Positions 28,952 to 39,157 of a DNA stretch of 64,000 nt are shown one piece after another (the first letter of the stretch is position 1; each line of letters opens with the position of its first letter). The stretch comes from Komagataeibacter oboediens (GTDB lineage Bacteria; Pseudomonadota; Alphaproteobacteria; Acetobacterales; Acetobacteraceae): assembly GCF_003207815.1 (NCBI RefSeq), contig NZ_NKTX01000002.1, positions 124,001 to 188,000 on the forward strand, written 5' to 3'. The notes under the pieces are model-generated. The model saw nothing but the letters and a program-made list of their open reading frames with translations. It made no database searches and was not told the origin of the DNA. The translations under genes and the position numbers were made by a program.

Positions 28952-30289
28952 ATGCAGGTTACTGAAACGCTTTCCGATGGCCTGAAGCGCGGGTTCACCG
29001 TTACGGTGCCTGCTGCGGAAATCGAGAGCAAGCGCACCGCGCGCCTGAAAGAAGTTGGACAGTCCATGAAGCTGCCGGGCTTCCGCCCCGGGAAGGTGCC
29101 GATGAGCATCCTTCAGCAGCGTTTTGGCGAATCTGTTCAGGGCGAGGTCCTGGAGCAGGTTGTCAGCGAAGCAACCCGCACCCTGCTGGATGAGCGCGGC
29201 CTGCGCCCGGCCATGCAGCCCAAGGTTGACCTGGTTTCCGGCAGCGAGCCGGGCAGCAAGGAAGACCTGAAGTTCACGGTCGAATTCGAGGTCCTGCCCG
29301 AAATCACCATCCCCGACCTGTCCGACCTGTCGCTCGTGCGCCTCAAGTCCGAGGTGAACGCCGAGACCGTGGACAAGGCGCTGAATGAAATCGCAAGCCG
29401 CCAGCGTGAGTTCGAGAAGGTTGAGGAAGACCGTCCCGCCGCCACCGGCGACGTGGCCGTGGTCGACTTCGTGGGCAAGGTCGACGGTACGGCGTTCGAA
29501 GGCGGTTCCGCCGATGACGTGAGTGTCGAACTGGGCGGCGCGGGCTTCATTCCCGGTTTCGCCGAGCAGATCGAAGGCATGAAGGTCGGTGACGAAAAGG
29601 TGATCACCGTGACCTTCCCCGCCGATTACGGCGCGGAACACCTTGCGGGCAAGGAAGCCACCTTCGACATCAAGCTCAAGGAACTCCGCCGTCCGGTCGA
29701 GGCCAAGATTGATGATGAACTGGCCAAGAAGCTCGGCTTCGACGGGCTGGAACAGGTGCGTGAACTGATCAGCAAGCAGGTTGGTCAGGAATACGAACAG
29801 TTGTCCCGCCTGCGCCTGAAGCGCGAACTGCTGGACAAGCTGGCTGAAAAGACCGATTTCGAAGCCCCTCCAGGCATGGTCGATGCCGAGTTCTCCCAGA
29901 TCTGGAACCGCATCGAGGAAGACCGCAAGGCCGGTCGCCTGGATGAGGAAGACAAGGACAAGGACGAGGACACGCTGCGCGCCGACTATCGCAAGATTGC
30001 CGAACGCCGCGTGAAGCTGGGCCTTCTGCTGGCGGAAATCGGTCGCGTGAACAACATCACCGTGACGCAGGAAGAAATCGTGCACGCGGTTCGCGCCGAA
30101 GCCTCGCGCTATCCCGGTCAGGAACAGGCCGTGTTCGAGTACTTCTCCAAGAACCCGCAGGCTGTTGATGGCCTGCGTGGCCCGATCTTCGAAAACAAGG
30201 TCATCGACTACATTGTCGAGCTGGCGAAGGTCGAGGACAAGGACGTGACGCCGGAAGAACTGGCCGAAATGCCGGAAGCTGACGTCTGA
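28952..30289 (+). CDS. tig: Trigger factor, ribosome-associated chaperone
   Basis: A 445-residue chaperone and prolyl isomerase. The N-terminal ribosome-binding domain carries GFRPGKVP, a close variant of the usual signature. An FKBP-type domain follows (about 160-245: VVDFVGKVDGTAFEGGSADD, PADYGAEHLAGKEATF), and then the helical C-terminal arms. The start was set at MQVTETLSDG, the usual alphaproteobacterial N-terminus; an ATG four codons upstream directly abuts GAGAGG and is a possible alternative. It heads the tig-clpP-clpX-lon block. Confidence 0.95.
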   Translation: MQVTETLSDGLKRGFTVTVPAAEIESKRTARLKEVGQSMKLPGFRPGKVPMSILQQRFGESVQGEVLEQVVSEATRTLLDERGLRPAMQPKVDLVSGSEPGSKEDLKFTVEFEVLPEITIPDLSDLSLVRLKSEVNAETVDKALNEIASRQREFEKVEEDRPAATGDVAVVDFVGKVDGTAFEGGSADDVSVELGGAGFIPGFAEQIEGMKVGDEKVITVTFPADYGAEHLAGKEATFDIKLKELRRPVEAKIDDELAKKLGFDGLEQVRELISKQVGQEYEQLSRLRLKRELLDKLAEKTDFEAPPGMVDAEFSQIWNRIEEDRKAGRLDEEDKDKDEDTLRADYRKIAERRVKLGLLLAEIGRVNNITVTQEEIVHAVRAEASRYPGQEQAVFEYFSKNPQAVDGLRGPIFENKVIDYIVELAKVEDKDVTPEELAEMPEADV

Positions 30290-30311
30290 TCCGCTTTCGC
30301 GGCATAGATGG

Positions 30312-30353
30312 CGCATACGGCGCGCGGAAGGGGACTTCCGTGCGCCGTATGTG
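30312..30353 (+). terminator. Long hairpin after trigger factor gene
   Basis: A near-perfect inverted repeat with arms catacggcgcgcggaa and ttccgtgcgccgtatg (one G-U pair) lies 25 bases after the tig stop, around a ggggac loop. The following T-run is weak. It probably ends or partly ends tig transcription before clpP. Confidence 0.6.
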
Positions 30354-30547
30354 TTTGCGGACAGGTGAGTACGCACAGTTTGTCACCCCCGTTCATGGCA
30401 AAATGACGCGGGTGGGGTGGTATCTGGCGTGTTTGTCTCTATTTTGTCATAAGTAACCGGGAAGGGTCCGGCTGCGTCCGTGCTGTCCGCGCATCATTTG
30501 CCGCCAGCCGTGCGCGGGGTGGGCCCTTGCTTTTCAGGATCGGGAAT

Positions 30548-31189
30548 ATGGCTATGAGGGATCGGGATCCCGTAGAGATCTTCAATAACGCTCTGGTGCC
30601 CATGGTGGTGGAGCAGACCTCCCGCGGGGAACGGGCATTCGACATCTATTCCCGCCTTCTGCAGGAACGGATCATCTTTCTGACCGGGCCTGTCTATGAT
30701 CAGGTTTCAGCCCTTGTGTCGGCGCAGCTGCTTTATCTGGAAAGCGTGAACCCGACCAAGGAAATCTCGTTCTACATCAACAGCCCGGGTGGCGTGGTGT
30801 CGGCGGGGCTGGCGATTTATGACACCATGCAGTACATCCGCTGCCCCGTCAGCACCGTGTGCATCGGGCAGGCCGCGTCCATGGGGTCGCTGCTGCTGGC
30901 CGGTGGGGAAAAGGGACGACGATTCGCGCTCCCGAACTCCCGCGTCATGGTGCATCAGCCCTCTGGCGGTGCGCAGGGACAGGCCAGCGACATCGAAATC
31001 CAGGCGCAGGAAATCCTGACCATCCGCAAGCGCCTGAACGAGATCTACAAGGAGCATACCGGCCGCACGCTTGAGGAAATCGAGCAGAAGCTGGAACGCG
31101 ACAGCTACATGTCGGCGGAAGAAGCGCAGGCATTCGGGATTGTGGATGAAGTGGTCCGTCGTAACGTTGCATCAAAACCTGCGGAGTAA
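30548..31189 (+). CDS. clpP: ATP-dependent Clp protease proteolytic subunit
   Basis: A 213-residue serine protease that forms two stacked heptamer rings. The catalytic triad is Ser111 in [10 protein letters not shown], His136 in MVHQPSGG and Asp185 in ERDSYMS. The N-terminal propeptide is short. The ATG at 30548 was chosen because the mature-like [18 protein letters not shown] follows directly and AGGA lies upstream. It partners with ClpX encoded next and probably also with ClpA elsewhere. Confidence 0.97.
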   Translation: MAMRDRDPVEIFNNALVPMVVEQTSRGERAFDIYSRLLQERIIFLTGPVYDQVSALVSAQLLYLESVNPTKEISFYINSPGGVVSAGLAIYDTMQYIRCPVSTVCIGQAASMGSLLLAGGEKGRRFALPNSRVMVHQPSGGAQGQASDIEIQAQEILTIRKRLNEIYKEHTGRTLEEIEQKLERDSYMSAEEAQAFGIVDEVVRRNVASKPAE

Positions 31190-31198
31190 TCTGCATAA

Positions 31199-31276
31199 GG
31201 AAGCGCGCATACGGGCGCGCTTCCTGCCACTGTGGGTGAAAATCACCTGCGGTGTGCCGGGGCGGTACCACCCGGC
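31199..31276 (+). promoter_or_regulatory. Cluster of hairpins between clpP and clpX
   Basis: Three stem-loops follow in series: a perfect 10-bp ggaagcgcgc/gcgcgcttcc stem (31199-31224), a small ggtga/tcacc stem near 31236, and gccggg/cccggc (31256-31276). None has a T-run. They may protect the clpP mRNA end or tune clpX expression; that is inference. Confidence 0.5.
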
Positions 31277-31320
31277 CGCAAGGTATGGAGAAGTTCCCCC
31301 GCGTGGGAATAGGAGCGGTT

Positions 31321-32580
31321 ATGAATAACAAATCCGGCGATTCCAAAAATACGCTTTACTGCTCGTTCTGCGGCAAGTCGCAGCACGAGGTCCGCAAACT
31401 GATCGCCGGTCCCACCGTGTTCATTTGCGATGAATGCGTCGAATTGTGCATGGATATCATCCGTGAGGAACACAAGACGCATCTGGTCAAATCGCGCGAT
31501 GGCGTGCCGACACCGCGGGAAATCTGCAAGATCCTGGATGACTATGTCATTGGCCAGGCCCATGCGAAGAAGGTGCTGTCGGTCGCGGTGCATAACCACT
31601 ACAAGCGCCTGGCCCACGCCCAGAAGAACAATGATGTCGAGATCGCAAAATCCAACATCATGCTGATCGGGCCGACCGGTTCGGGCAAGACGCTGCTGGC
31701 GCAGACGCTGGCCCGTATTCTTGACGTACCTTTTACCATGGCTGACGCAACAACCCTGACCGAAGCCGGCTACGTGGGCGAGGATGTGGAAAACATCATC
31801 CTCAAGCTGCTGCAGGCCGCGGATTACAACGTGGAAAAGGCGCAGCGCGGCATTGTCTACATTGATGAGATCGACAAGATTTCGCGCAAGTCGGACAATC
31901 CCTCCATCACCCGCGACGTCAGTGGCGAAGGCGTGCAGCAGGCGCTGCTGAAGATCATGGAAGGCACCGTTGCATCAGTGCCGCCGCAGGGCGGGCGCAA
32001 GCATCCGCAGCAGGAATTTTTGCAGGTCGATACCACCAACATGCTGTTCATCTGCGGTGGTGCGTTTGCCGGGCTGGACAAGATCATCAGCGCGCGTGGC
32101 AAGGGGTCGGGCATCGGCTTCGGCGCGGATGTGCAGTCGCCGGACGAACGCCGCATGGGTGCCGTGCTGCGCGATGTGGAGCCCGAGGACCTGCTGAAAT
32201 TCGGCCTGATACCGGAATTCATCGGCCGTCTGCCCGTTGTCGCGACGCTGGAGGATCTGGATGAGGCAGCCCTGATCGAGATCCTGACCAAGCCCAAGAA
32301 CGCGCTGGTCAAGCAGTATGCCCGTCTGTTCCAGATGGAAGACGTGCAGCTGACCTTTACCGAGGACGCCCTGCGCCAGGTGGCCCAGCGTGCCATTGCG
32401 CGGAGGACGGGGGCACGTGGCCTGCGCGCCATTCTGGAAAGCATCCTGCTGTCGACCATGTTCGAGCTTCCCGGCCTGAAAAATGTCGAGGAAATCGTGG
32501 TCAACAAGGAAGTGGCCGAAGGCAAGGCGCAGCCTGTCTATGTGTATGGGAAAAACGAGCCCGCCGAACAGTCTGCCTGA
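31321..32580 (+). CDS. clpX: ATP-dependent Clp protease ATP-binding subunit ClpX
   Basis: A 419-residue AAA+ unfoldase. The N-terminal zinc-binding domain has CSFCGKSQ and CDECVELC. The AAA+ module shows Walker [16 protein letters not shown], Walker [12 protein letters not shown], the pore loop [11 protein letters not shown] and the [15 protein letters not shown] segment. It feeds substrates to ClpP. The start was set at MNNKSGDSK, six bases after AGGAG; upstream in-frame ATGs give a non-conserved extension. Confidence 0.97.
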   Translation: MNNKSGDSKNTLYCSFCGKSQHEVRKLIAGPTVFICDECVELCMDIIREEHKTHLVKSRDGVPTPREICKILDDYVIGQAHAKKVLSVAVHNHYKRLAHAQKNNDVEIAKSNIMLIGPTGSGKTLLAQTLARILDVPFTMADATTLTEAGYVGEDVENIILKLLQAADYNVEKAQRGIVYIDEIDKISRKSDNPSITRDVSGEGVQQALLKIMEGTVASVPPQGGRKHPQQEFLQVDTTNMLFICGGAFAGLDKIISARGKGSGIGFGADVQSPDERRMGAVLRDVEPEDLLKFGLIPEFIGRLPVVATLEDLDEAALIEILTKPKNALVKQYARLFQMEDVQLTFTEDALRQVAQRAIARRTGARGLRAILESILLSTMFELPGLKNVEEIVVNKEVAEGKAQPVYVYGKNEPAEQSA

Positions 32581-32743
32581 CGGCAGGGCCGGTTTTCGCC
32601 GAAATGCCATCACCGGACTTGTGATGATGGCGCGTCGTGACAACATGAAGTGAAGTTGTCGCATATGCGGCGCGACGGATGGGCAGGCCGCAATGTTCGG
32701 GTGCCCATCCGGGATCGTCCATACAGGAGGTCAAAAAAACAAC

Positions 32744-35233
32744 ATGTCTGAAATTGACAGGCTGAACCCCGTGCCCGAGGGGACGGAAACGACGGATAAC
32801 AACATGGTAGCCAATCCGCCCGTGGCCAAGCACGAAACGGAAGAAACAACCAGCGCACACGACACGATCGCCGTGCTGCCGCTGCGCGATATCGTTGTTT
32901 TCCCGCATATGATCGTGCCGCTGTTCGTGGGACGTGAAAAATCCGTGCGTGCGCTGGAAGCCGTGACCCGCAGCGACAAGCAGATCCTGCTGGTCGCGCA
33001 GAAGAATGCGGCGCAGGATGACCCCGCGCCCGACGACATCTATCGCTATGGCACCGTGTCCACCATCCTGCAGTTGCTCAAGCTGCCCGATGGCACGGTC
33101 AAGGTGCTGGTCGAAGGTGGCCGCCGCGCCCACATTACCGCCCTGCATGAGGTTGACGGCCATTTCGAGGCCGAGATCGAGGACGTGCCGGAGCAGGAAA
33201 CCGATGGCAAGGAAGCCGAGGCCATCGGCCGCACGCTGATCGGTCAGTTCGAGCAGTATATCAAGCTGAACAAGAAGATCGCGCCAGAGGTGCTGGTCTC
33301 TCTTAACCAGATTGATGACCTGTCGAAGCTGGCGGATACCATTGCCAGCCATCTGAACCTGAAGATTCCCGAAAAGCAGGAAATCCTCGAGATCCAGGAC
33401 GTGAATGCGCGTCTGGAGCGGGTTTTCGCGCATATGGAAGCCGAAATCGGCGTACTGCAGGTGGAAAAGCGTATCCGTAACCGCGTGAAGCGGCAGATGG
33501 AAAAGACGCAGCGCGAGTACTACCTGAACGAGCAGCTCAAGGCGATCCAGAAGGAACTGGGCGAAGGCGAGGACGGCAAGGACGAGACCGCCGAGCTTGA
33601 GGAAAAGATCGCCAAGACCAAGCTGAGCAAGGAAGCGCGCGAGAAGGCTGTGGCCGAGCTGAAGAAGCTGCGGAGCATGAGCCCGATGTCCGCTGAATCG
33701 ACGGTGGTGCGCAATTATCTCGACTGGATTCTGGGCATCCCGTGGAAAAAGCGCTCCAAGGTGCGCCATGACCTGTCCGAAGCCCAGAAGGTGCTGGATA
33801 CCGATCATTATGGTCTGGAGAAGGTTAAGGAACGCATCATCGAATATCTGGCGGTGCAGAGTCGCGCGCAGAAGCTGAAGGGGCCGATCCTGTGTCTGGT
33901 GGGACCGCCCGGCGTAGGCAAGACCTCGCTGGCCAAGTCCATTGCCAAGGCGACGGGGCGTCAGTATGTCCGCATGTCGTTGGGCGGCATGCGCGACGAA
34001 GCCGAAATCCGCGGCCACCGTCGAACCTATATCGGTTCCATGCCCGGCAAGATCATTCAGGGGATGAAGAAGGCCAAGACCTCGAATCCGCTGTTCCTGC
34101 TTGATGAAATCGACAAGCTCGGTGCCGACTGGCGTGGTGATCCGTCTTCAGCGCTGCTGGAAGTGCTGGACCCGGAACAGAATTCAACTTTTGGTGATCA
34201 TTATCTGGAGGTCGATTACGACCTGTCGGATGTGATGTTCATCACCACGGCCAACAGCCTGAACATGCCCCAGCCTTTGCTGGACCGCATGGAGATCATC
34301 CGTCTGTCCGGTTACACGGAAGATGAAAAGGTCGAGATCGCCAAGCGTCACCTGCTGTCCAAGCAGACGGCGGCGAATAATCTGAAGCCGGGCGAATGGT
34401 CGGTGACCGATGATGCGCTGCGGGAACTGATTCGCAGCTACACCCGTGAAGCGGGCGTGCGTAACCTGGAGCGCGAGATCGCGACCCTGGCGCGCAAGGC
34501 CGTGACGGAAATCGTGACGGGCAAGGCCAAGACCGTGGAAATCACGGCTGAGAACCTTGAGAAATACGCAGGCGTGAAGCGTTTCCGCCATGGCGAGACC
34601 GAGTCGGAAGACATGGTCGGAGTCGTGACCGGGCTGGCATGGACCGAGGTGGGAGGAGAGATCCTGACCATCGAAAGTGTGATGGTGCCCGGCAAGGGGA
34701 ACATCAAGCTGACCGGCAAGCTGGGCGATGTGATGAAGGAAAGCGTCGCGGCGGCGCTGTCCTATGTCCGCAGTCGCGCCGTGACCTTTGGCATCAGCCC
34801 CGACCTGTTTGAAAAGCGTGACCTGCACGTGCATGTGCCCGAAGGGGCCACGCCCAAGGATGGCCCTTCGGCCGGTATCGCCATGGCGACATCCATCGTC
34901 AGCGTCATGACGGGCATTCCCGTGCGCCGTGACGTGGGCATGACGGGGGAAATCACCCTGCGCGGGCGTGTGCTGCCAATCGGTGGCCTGAAGGAGAAGC
35001 TGCTGGCGGCCCACCGGGCGGGGCTGACCACCATCTTCATCCCCAAGGATAACGAGAAGGACCTGGTGGACATTCCCGAAGTCGTGACCAGGGCGCTGAC
35101 CATCCTTCCGGTCTCGCATGTGGATGAGGTGATCGGGCAGGCGCTGGTCCGCAAGCCCGAACCGATCGAGTGGACGGAACCGGTAACTTCCGGCGCCACG
35201 GAAGGCACGGCAGCCCCCGCGCTGACGCATTAG
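32744..35233 (+). CDS. lon: ATP-dependent protease Lon (LonA type)
   Basis: An 829-residue LonA. The substrate-binding N domain starts near residue 40 (TIAVLPLRDIVVFPHMIVPL) after a Thr/Glu-rich leader. The AAA+ part shows GPPGVGKTSLAKSIA and FLLDEIDKLG. The protease part has the Ser709/Lys752 dyad (GPSAGIAMA and GGLKEKLLAAHR). The AGGAGG site lies 13 bases before the ATG, a longer spacing than usual. The 163-base clpX-lon gap carries a small gacaac/gttgtc stem near 32640. Lon degrades misfolded and regulatory proteins and normally responds to heat shock. Confidence 0.97.
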   Translation: MSEIDRLNPVPEGTETTDNNMVANPPVAKHETEETTSAHDTIAVLPLRDIVVFPHMIVPLFVGREKSVRALEAVTRSDKQILLVAQKNAAQDDPAPDDIYRYGTVSTILQLLKLPDGTVKVLVEGGRRAHITALHEVDGHFEAEIEDVPEQETDGKEAEAIGRTLIGQFEQYIKLNKKIAPEVLVSLNQIDDLSKLADTIASHLNLKIPEKQEILEIQDVNARLERVFAHMEAEIGVLQVEKRIRNRVKRQMEKTQREYYLNEQLKAIQKELGEGEDGKDETAELEEKIAKTKLSKEAREKAVAELKKLRSMSPMSAESTVVRNYLDWILGIPWKKRSKVRHDLSEAQKVLDTDHYGLEKVKERIIEYLAVQSRAQKLKGPILCLVGPPGVGKTSLAKSIAKATGRQYVRMSLGGMRDEAEIRGHRRTYIGSMPGKIIQGMKKAKTSNPLFLLDEIDKLGADWRGDPSSALLEVLDPEQNSTFGDHYLEVDYDLSDVMFITTANSLNMPQPLLDRMEIIRLSGYTEDEKVEIAKRHLLSKQTAANNLKPGEWSVTDDALRELIRSYTREAGVRNLEREIATLARKAVTEIVTGKAKTVEITAENLEKYAGVKRFRHGETESEDMVGVVTGLAWTEVGGEILTIESVMVPGKGNIKLTGKLGDVMKESVAAALSYVRSRAVTFGISPDLFEKRDLHVHVPEGATPKDGPSAGIAMATSIVSVMTGIPVRRDVGMTGEITLRGRVLPIGGLKEKLLAAHRAGLTTIFIPKDNEKDLVDIPEVVTRALTILPVSHVDEVIGQALVRKPEPIEWTEPVTSGATEGTAAPALTH

Positions 35234-35312
35234 TCAGGGCGCGCAGGGTCGCAAAAATGTCATGATGGGGGGGAATGACGGAATTTCTCTGTCATTCCCC
35301 GAATTCTGTCGG

Positions 35313-35340
35313 TTGACGTGAGAAAAAACAGCGGCATAGT
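35313..35340 (+). promoter_or_regulatory. Candidate sigma70-type promoter of hupB
   Basis: TTGACG (35313-35318) is separated by 16 bases from CATAGT (35335-35340), which matches the -10 consensus at four of six positions. It lies about 70 bases before the HU start in an otherwise non-coding stretch, giving hupB a promoter of its own. Confidence 0.5.
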
Positions 35341-35406
35341 GCGTGCAGAAATGCGGCGCGACTTTTGAATGATTGCGTAGGCGCACAGTACAAAGAAAGG
35401 CGTAAA

Positions 35407-35694
35407 ATGGAGAAGCCACTTAACAAGCAGGAACTCGTCGCTGCGGTAGCCGAGGAAGCCGATCTGGCCAAGGCAAAGGCTGGCGAAGTGGTTGATGCGG
35501 TTTTCGGTGCGATCGAAAAGGCGCTGGCAAGCAAGCAGGAAGTCCGTCTGGTTGGTTTTGGTACGTTCGTGACCGCCACCCGCAAGGCGGCCAAGGGGCG
35601 CAACCCCCGCACGGGTGAGCCGCTGGACATTCCGGCTTCCACGTCCGTGCGTTTCAAGCCGGGCAAGAACCTGAAGGAAGCCGTCAGCAAGTAA
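35407..35694 (+). CDS. hupB: DNA-binding protein HU
   Basis: A 95-residue HU-type nucleoid protein. It starts MEKPLNKQELVAAVAEEADL and shows the core VRLVGFGTFVTATRKAAKGRNP and the arm-closing FKPGKNLKEAV. HU packs and bends DNA without sequence preference. Its place after lon is standard in proteobacteria. An AAAGG site precedes the ATG and a strong terminator follows. Confidence 0.95.
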   Translation: MEKPLNKQELVAAVAEEADLAKAKAGEVVDAVFGAIEKALASKQEVRLVGFGTFVTATRKAAKGRNPRTGEPLDIPASTSVRFKPGKNLKEAVSK

Positions 35695-35720
35695 GGCTGG
35701 CTGTTTTTTCCGGACAAAAA

Positions 35721-35759
35721 AAGAAGGGGCAATCCATTTTTTGGGTTGCCCCTTTTTTT
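35721..35759 (+). terminator. Rho-independent terminator of hupB
   Basis: A nine-pair aaggggcaa/ttgcccctt stem with a T-rich loop is followed by a run of seven T residues. A-rich sequence precedes the stem, so it may work on both strands. Confidence 0.9.
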
Positions 35760-35780
35760 GCAATCGCTTAGTAGGGTCGC

Positions 35781-35855
35781 GGGCGATTAGCTTAGCGGTA
35801 GAGCATCTCGTTTACACCGAGAGGGTCGGCGGTTCGATCCCGTCATCGCCCACCA
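35781..35855 (+). tRNA. tRNA-Val (anticodon TAC)
   Basis: A 75-nt cloverleaf with acceptor stem gggcgat/atcgccc, anticodon arm ctcgt-ttacacc-gag-type with TAC in the loop, T-arm ggttcgatcc and an encoded CCA. It is the first of a tRNA pair between hupB and the nuo operon. Confidence 0.95.
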
Positions 35856-35887
35856 TATGTTTCCATGCCTGTGGGAACATGCACCAC

Positions 35888-35964
<77 letters not shown>

Positions 35965-35992
35965 TTACGGCACAATTTATCATATCCCTACC

Positions 35993-36024
35993 ACGCCAGA
36001 CGCAGCCGCGCTGGCGTTTTTTTT
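35993..36024 (+). terminator. Rho-independent terminator of the tRNA-Val/tRNA-Asp transcript
   Basis: Arms acgccag and ctggcgt with an inner GC-rich loop are followed by eight T residues. Confidence 0.88.
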
Positions 36025-36250
36025 GTGCCCGTTTCCTACACGGAAAAATGACAACAACAATTCGTGCCATTAAAGTAATGATCACGTGATGTTGACGTAA
36101 ATGCCCTGGAACATGTCCTCACAGTAATGTTCACCCAAGAACACGGTTAAGTAACTGTTCCCTGCACCATGTTGGGTCTAGCATCCTGAAAGCCAGAGAT
36201 AAGTCGATAAAGACACCCGGTGGCGTATTAACAGGTTGGGAACACGGAAG
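36025..36250 (+). promoter_or_regulatory. nuo operon leader and promoter region
   Basis: This is 226 non-coding bases before nuoA. A perfect 10-bp palindrome atcacgtgat (36081-36090) directly precedes a TTGACG hexamer (36092-36097), which could be a -35 box with an overlapping operator. No convincing -10 was found at 16-18 bases, so the promoter call is tentative. I see no riboswitch-like fold. Confidence 0.35.
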
Positions 36251-36616
36251 ATGCATTCCGTTATCGCTGATTATTTGCCCGTACTTATATTCGGTTGCAT
36301 TGCAGTGGTGATCGCAGGGGCGATGCTGGGCAGTTCGCTGCTGTTTGGGCACCAGAAGCCCTACGCCGAGAAAACGTCCGCATATGAATGTGGTTTCGAG
36401 GCATTCGACAATGCACGTCATCGTTTTGACGTGCGGTTCTACCTGGTCGCGATCCTGTTCATCATTTTCGACCTGGAGGTCGCATTCCTCTTCCCGTGGG
36501 CTGTCAGCCTGTCACGGATCGGGTGGTTCGGGTTCGCGTCCATGATGGGCTTCCTGGGCGTTCTGGTGGTTGGCTTCATCTATGAATGGAGCAAGGGCGC
36601 GCTGGACTGGGATTGA
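36251..36616 (+). CDS. nuoA: NADH-quinone oxidoreductase subunit A
   Basis: A 121-residue membrane subunit of complex I with three TM helices. The conserved loop motifs are [20 protein letters not shown] and [14 protein letters not shown]. It lies next to the quinone-binding region together with NuoH and NuoJ. The ATG at 36251 gives the usual length; an in-frame TTG five codons upstream is the alternative. It is the first gene of the nuo operon. Confidence 0.96.
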   Translation: MHSVIADYLPVLIFGCIAVVIAGAMLGSSLLFGHQKPYAEKTSAYECGFEAFDNARHRFDVRFYLVAILFIIFDLEVAFLFPWAVSLSRIGWFGFASMMGFLGVLVVGFIYEWSKGALDWD

Positions 36617-36639
36617 ACATGACAAGGGGAGGCGCGCCA

Positions 36640-37221
36640 ATGGGCACCAACGATACATCCGGGCCGGACCGGCCCGCGGACAGCATTGCATGGAACCGCG
36701 AAATGCTGCCGCCGGGACCGCAGCAGGATGCGGTGATCAAGGGCATTACCGGTGAAATCACCGAAAAGGGCTTTGTAGTCGCAAGTCTGGACAAGCTGGT
36801 GAACTGGGGCCGCACCGGCAGCCTGTGGCCCATGTCCTTCGGGCTGGCATGCTGCGCGGTGGAAATGATCCATGCCTATATGCCGCGTTACGACCTGGAT
36901 CGCATGGGCATCATCCCGCGTGGGTCGCCGCGCCAGTCGGACGTGATGATCGTCGCCGGCACGCTGACCAACAAGATGGCGCCCGCCCTGCGCCGGGTAT
37001 ACGACCAGATGGCCGAGCCGCGCTGGGTCATCTCCATGGGGTCATGCGCCAATGGTGGCGGGTATTACCATTATTCCTATTCAGTGGTGCGCGGGTGCGA
37101 CCGCATCGTGCCGGTGGATGTATATGTCCCCGGCTGCCCCCCCACGGCAGAGGCGCTGATTTACGGCATTCTGCAACTGCAGAAGAAAATTCGCAGGACA
37201 GGGACAATCCGCCGTGGCTGA
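36640..37221 (+). CDS. nuoB: NADH-quinone oxidoreductase subunit B
   Basis: A 193-residue peripheral-arm subunit carrying cluster N2, the last electron donor to quinone. The ligand motifs are [18 protein letters not shown] and [10 protein letters not shown]. The ATG at 36640 was chosen because a GGGGAGG site lies eight bases upstream; an ATG seven codons earlier is less likely. The end overlaps the nuoC GTG start by eight bases. Confidence 0.96.
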   Translation: MGTNDTSGPDRPADSIAWNREMLPPGPQQDAVIKGITGEITEKGFVVASLDKLVNWGRTGSLWPMSFGLACCAVEMIHAYMPRYDLDRMGIIPRGSPRQSDVMIVAGTLTNKMAPALRRVYDQMAEPRWVISMGSCANGGGYYHYSYSVVRGCDRIVPVDVYVPGCPPTAEALIYGILQLQKKIRRTGTIRRG

Positions 37222-37888
37222 TCCCGCAAACACTCCCCCCGTTGCCGTGGCCGGACCGCGCGCCGTGTCAGGCCCGCTGGGCGCCATTGCCTTTCGCCTG
37301 TCCACGGCCGTGCCGGGCATCATCTCGGCAGGGATCGAGAAGGGCGAACTGGTGGTACGCACCACGCGGCATCGTCTGCTCGATCTCATGACCATGCTGC
37401 GTGATGATCCGCGTTATGCCTGCCAGCAGGTCATGGATATCTGCGGCGTGGACTTTCCCGACCGGGCCGAACGGTTCGACGTGGTCTACAACCTGCTGTC
37501 CGTTACCCATAACCACCGCATCCGCGTGATCGTGACGACGGATGAAACATCTCCCGTGCCGTCCGTCCACCAGCTGTGGCCTGCGGCCACATGGTGGGAA
37601 CGCGAATGCTACGACCTGTTCGGCGTGCTGTTTACCGATCAGCCGGACCTGCGACGCATCCTGACCGATTACGGTTTTGAAGGGCATCCGCTGCGCAAGG
37701 ATTTCCCGCTGACCGGTTATGTCGAGCTTCGCTACGACGAGGACCGGCGGCAGGTGGTCTATGAGCCGGTCGATCTGGTGCAGGATTTCCGCAATTTCGA
37801 TTTCGAATCCCCATGGGAAGGCATCTTGACCCTGCCGGGTGACGAAAAGGCGCATGCCGACCGCCAGGACATGAAACGACAGGGATAG
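37214..37888 (+). CDS. nuoC: NADH-quinone oxidoreductase subunit C
   Basis: A 224-residue 30-kDa-type subunit, separate from NuoD as in alphaproteobacteria and mitochondria. The family signature [20 protein letters not shown] is followed by [12 protein letters not shown]. It starts with GTG inside the end of nuoB, which suggests translational coupling. It forms part of the connecting module of the peripheral arm. Confidence 0.96.
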   Translation: MADPANTPPVAVAGPRAVSGPLGAIAFRLSTAVPGIISAGIEKGELVVRTTRHRLLDLMTMLRDDPRYACQQVMDICGVDFPDRAERFDVVYNLLSVTHNHRIRVIVTTDETSPVPSVHQLWPAATWWERECYDLFGVLFTDQPDLRRILTDYGFEGHPLRKDFPLTGYVELRYDEDRRQVVYEPVDLVQDFRNFDFESPWEGILTLPGDEKAHADRQDMKRQG

Positions 37889-37895
37889 GCGACAG

Positions 37896-39152
37896 ATGAG
37901 CGACGTAACCCTTCGTAGTGATACGGATATCCCCGACAGCCTTCTGCCCGAAGATACGGATGGAGAGGTGAAGCGCCATGTGGTGGAAATTGATTCTCAC
38001 GCACTGAATTTCGGGCCACAGCATCCATCCGCCCACGGCGTGCTGCGGCTGGTGCTGGAAATGGAGGGCGAGGTCGTCGCCCGGGCCATTCCGCATGTCG
38101 GCCTGCTGCATCGCGGCACGGAAAAGCTGATCGAATACAAGACGTATCCCAAGGCGCTGCCGTATTTCGATCGCCTCGATTACGTCTCGCCGATGTGCGA
38201 GGAGCAGGCCTTCGCGCTGGCAGTAGAAAAGCTGCTGAATATCGAGGCCCCGGAACGCGCCAAGTGGATACGGGTCATGTTTGCCGAGATCACGCGGATC
38301 CTGAATCATATCCTCAATCTGACCTCCTTCGGGCTGGACTGCGGCGCGCTGACGCCCGCGTTGTGGGGATATGAGGAACGCGAAAAGCTGATCGAGTTCT
38401 ATGAAGCCGCATCCGGCGCGCGGTTCCATGCCAATTACGTCCGCCCCGGTGGCGTGGCGCGTGACCTGCCTGCCGGGCTGGAGGAGCGCATTGCCGACTG
38501 GGCGCGTACCTTCCCCAAATGGATTGACGACCTTGAATCGCTGCTGACCAGCAACCGCATCTGGAAACAGCGCACGGTGGGCATTGGCGTCTTCACCACC
38601 GAACAGGCCCTGGCCTGGGGCTTCAGCGGTCCGTGCCTGCGTGCCTCGGGCGTGCCGTGGGACCTGCGCCGCAGCCAGCCCTATGACAATTACGACAAGG
38701 TCGAGTTCAACGTGCCCGTGGGCCGTCAGGGCGACTGTTACGACCGTTACCTCATCCGCGTGGCGGAGATGCGCGAAAGCGTGCGCATCATCAACCAGTG
38801 CCTTGAACAGATCCGCCCCGGCCCGGTGAAGGTGCGTGACCACAAGATCACGCCGCCGCCGCGCCGCGAAATGAAGCGGTCGATGGAAGCACTGATCCAT
38901 CACTTCAAGCTGTTTACCGAAGGCTATCACGTCCCGCCGGGCGCCACCTACACCGTGACCGAAACCCCCAAGGGCGAGTTCGGCGTGTATCTGGTGGCCG
39001 ATGGCAGCAACCGGCCGTATCGCTGCAAGATCCGGCCCACGGGTTTTTCCCATCTCCAGGCAATCGACGAGATGTCGCGCCGGCACATGCTGGCGGATGC
39101 CGTGGCCATTATCGGGTCGCTCGACCTGGTATTTGGTGAGATTGACAGGTGA
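37896..39152 (+). CDS. nuoD: NADH-quinone oxidoreductase subunit D
   Basis: A 418-residue 49-kDa-type subunit that forms the quinone pocket with NuoB. Typical motifs are [34 protein letters not shown] and [20 protein letters not shown]. The C-terminus ends in the conserved [12 protein letters not shown]. The start has a GGGATAGG site. Canonical in length and sequence. Confidence 0.97.
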   Translation: MSDVTLRSDTDIPDSLLPEDTDGEVKRHVVEIDSHALNFGPQHPSAHGVLRLVLEMEGEVVARAIPHVGLLHRGTEKLIEYKTYPKALPYFDRLDYVSPMCEEQAFALAVEKLLNIEAPERAKWIRVMFAEITRILNHILNLTSFGLDCGALTPALWGYEEREKLIEFYEAASGARFHANYVRPGGVARDLPAGLEERIADWARTFPKWIDDLESLLTSNRIWKQRTVGIGVFTTEQALAWGFSGPCLRASGVPWDLRRSQPYDNYDKVEFNVPVGRQGDCYDRYLIRVAEMRESVRIINQCLEQIRPGPVKVRDHKITPPPRREMKRSMEALIHHFKLFTEGYHVPPGATYTVTETPKGEFGVYLVADGSNRPYRCKIRPTGFSHLQAIDEMSRRHMLADAVAIIGSLDLVFGEIDR

Positions 39153-39157
39153 CCGAC

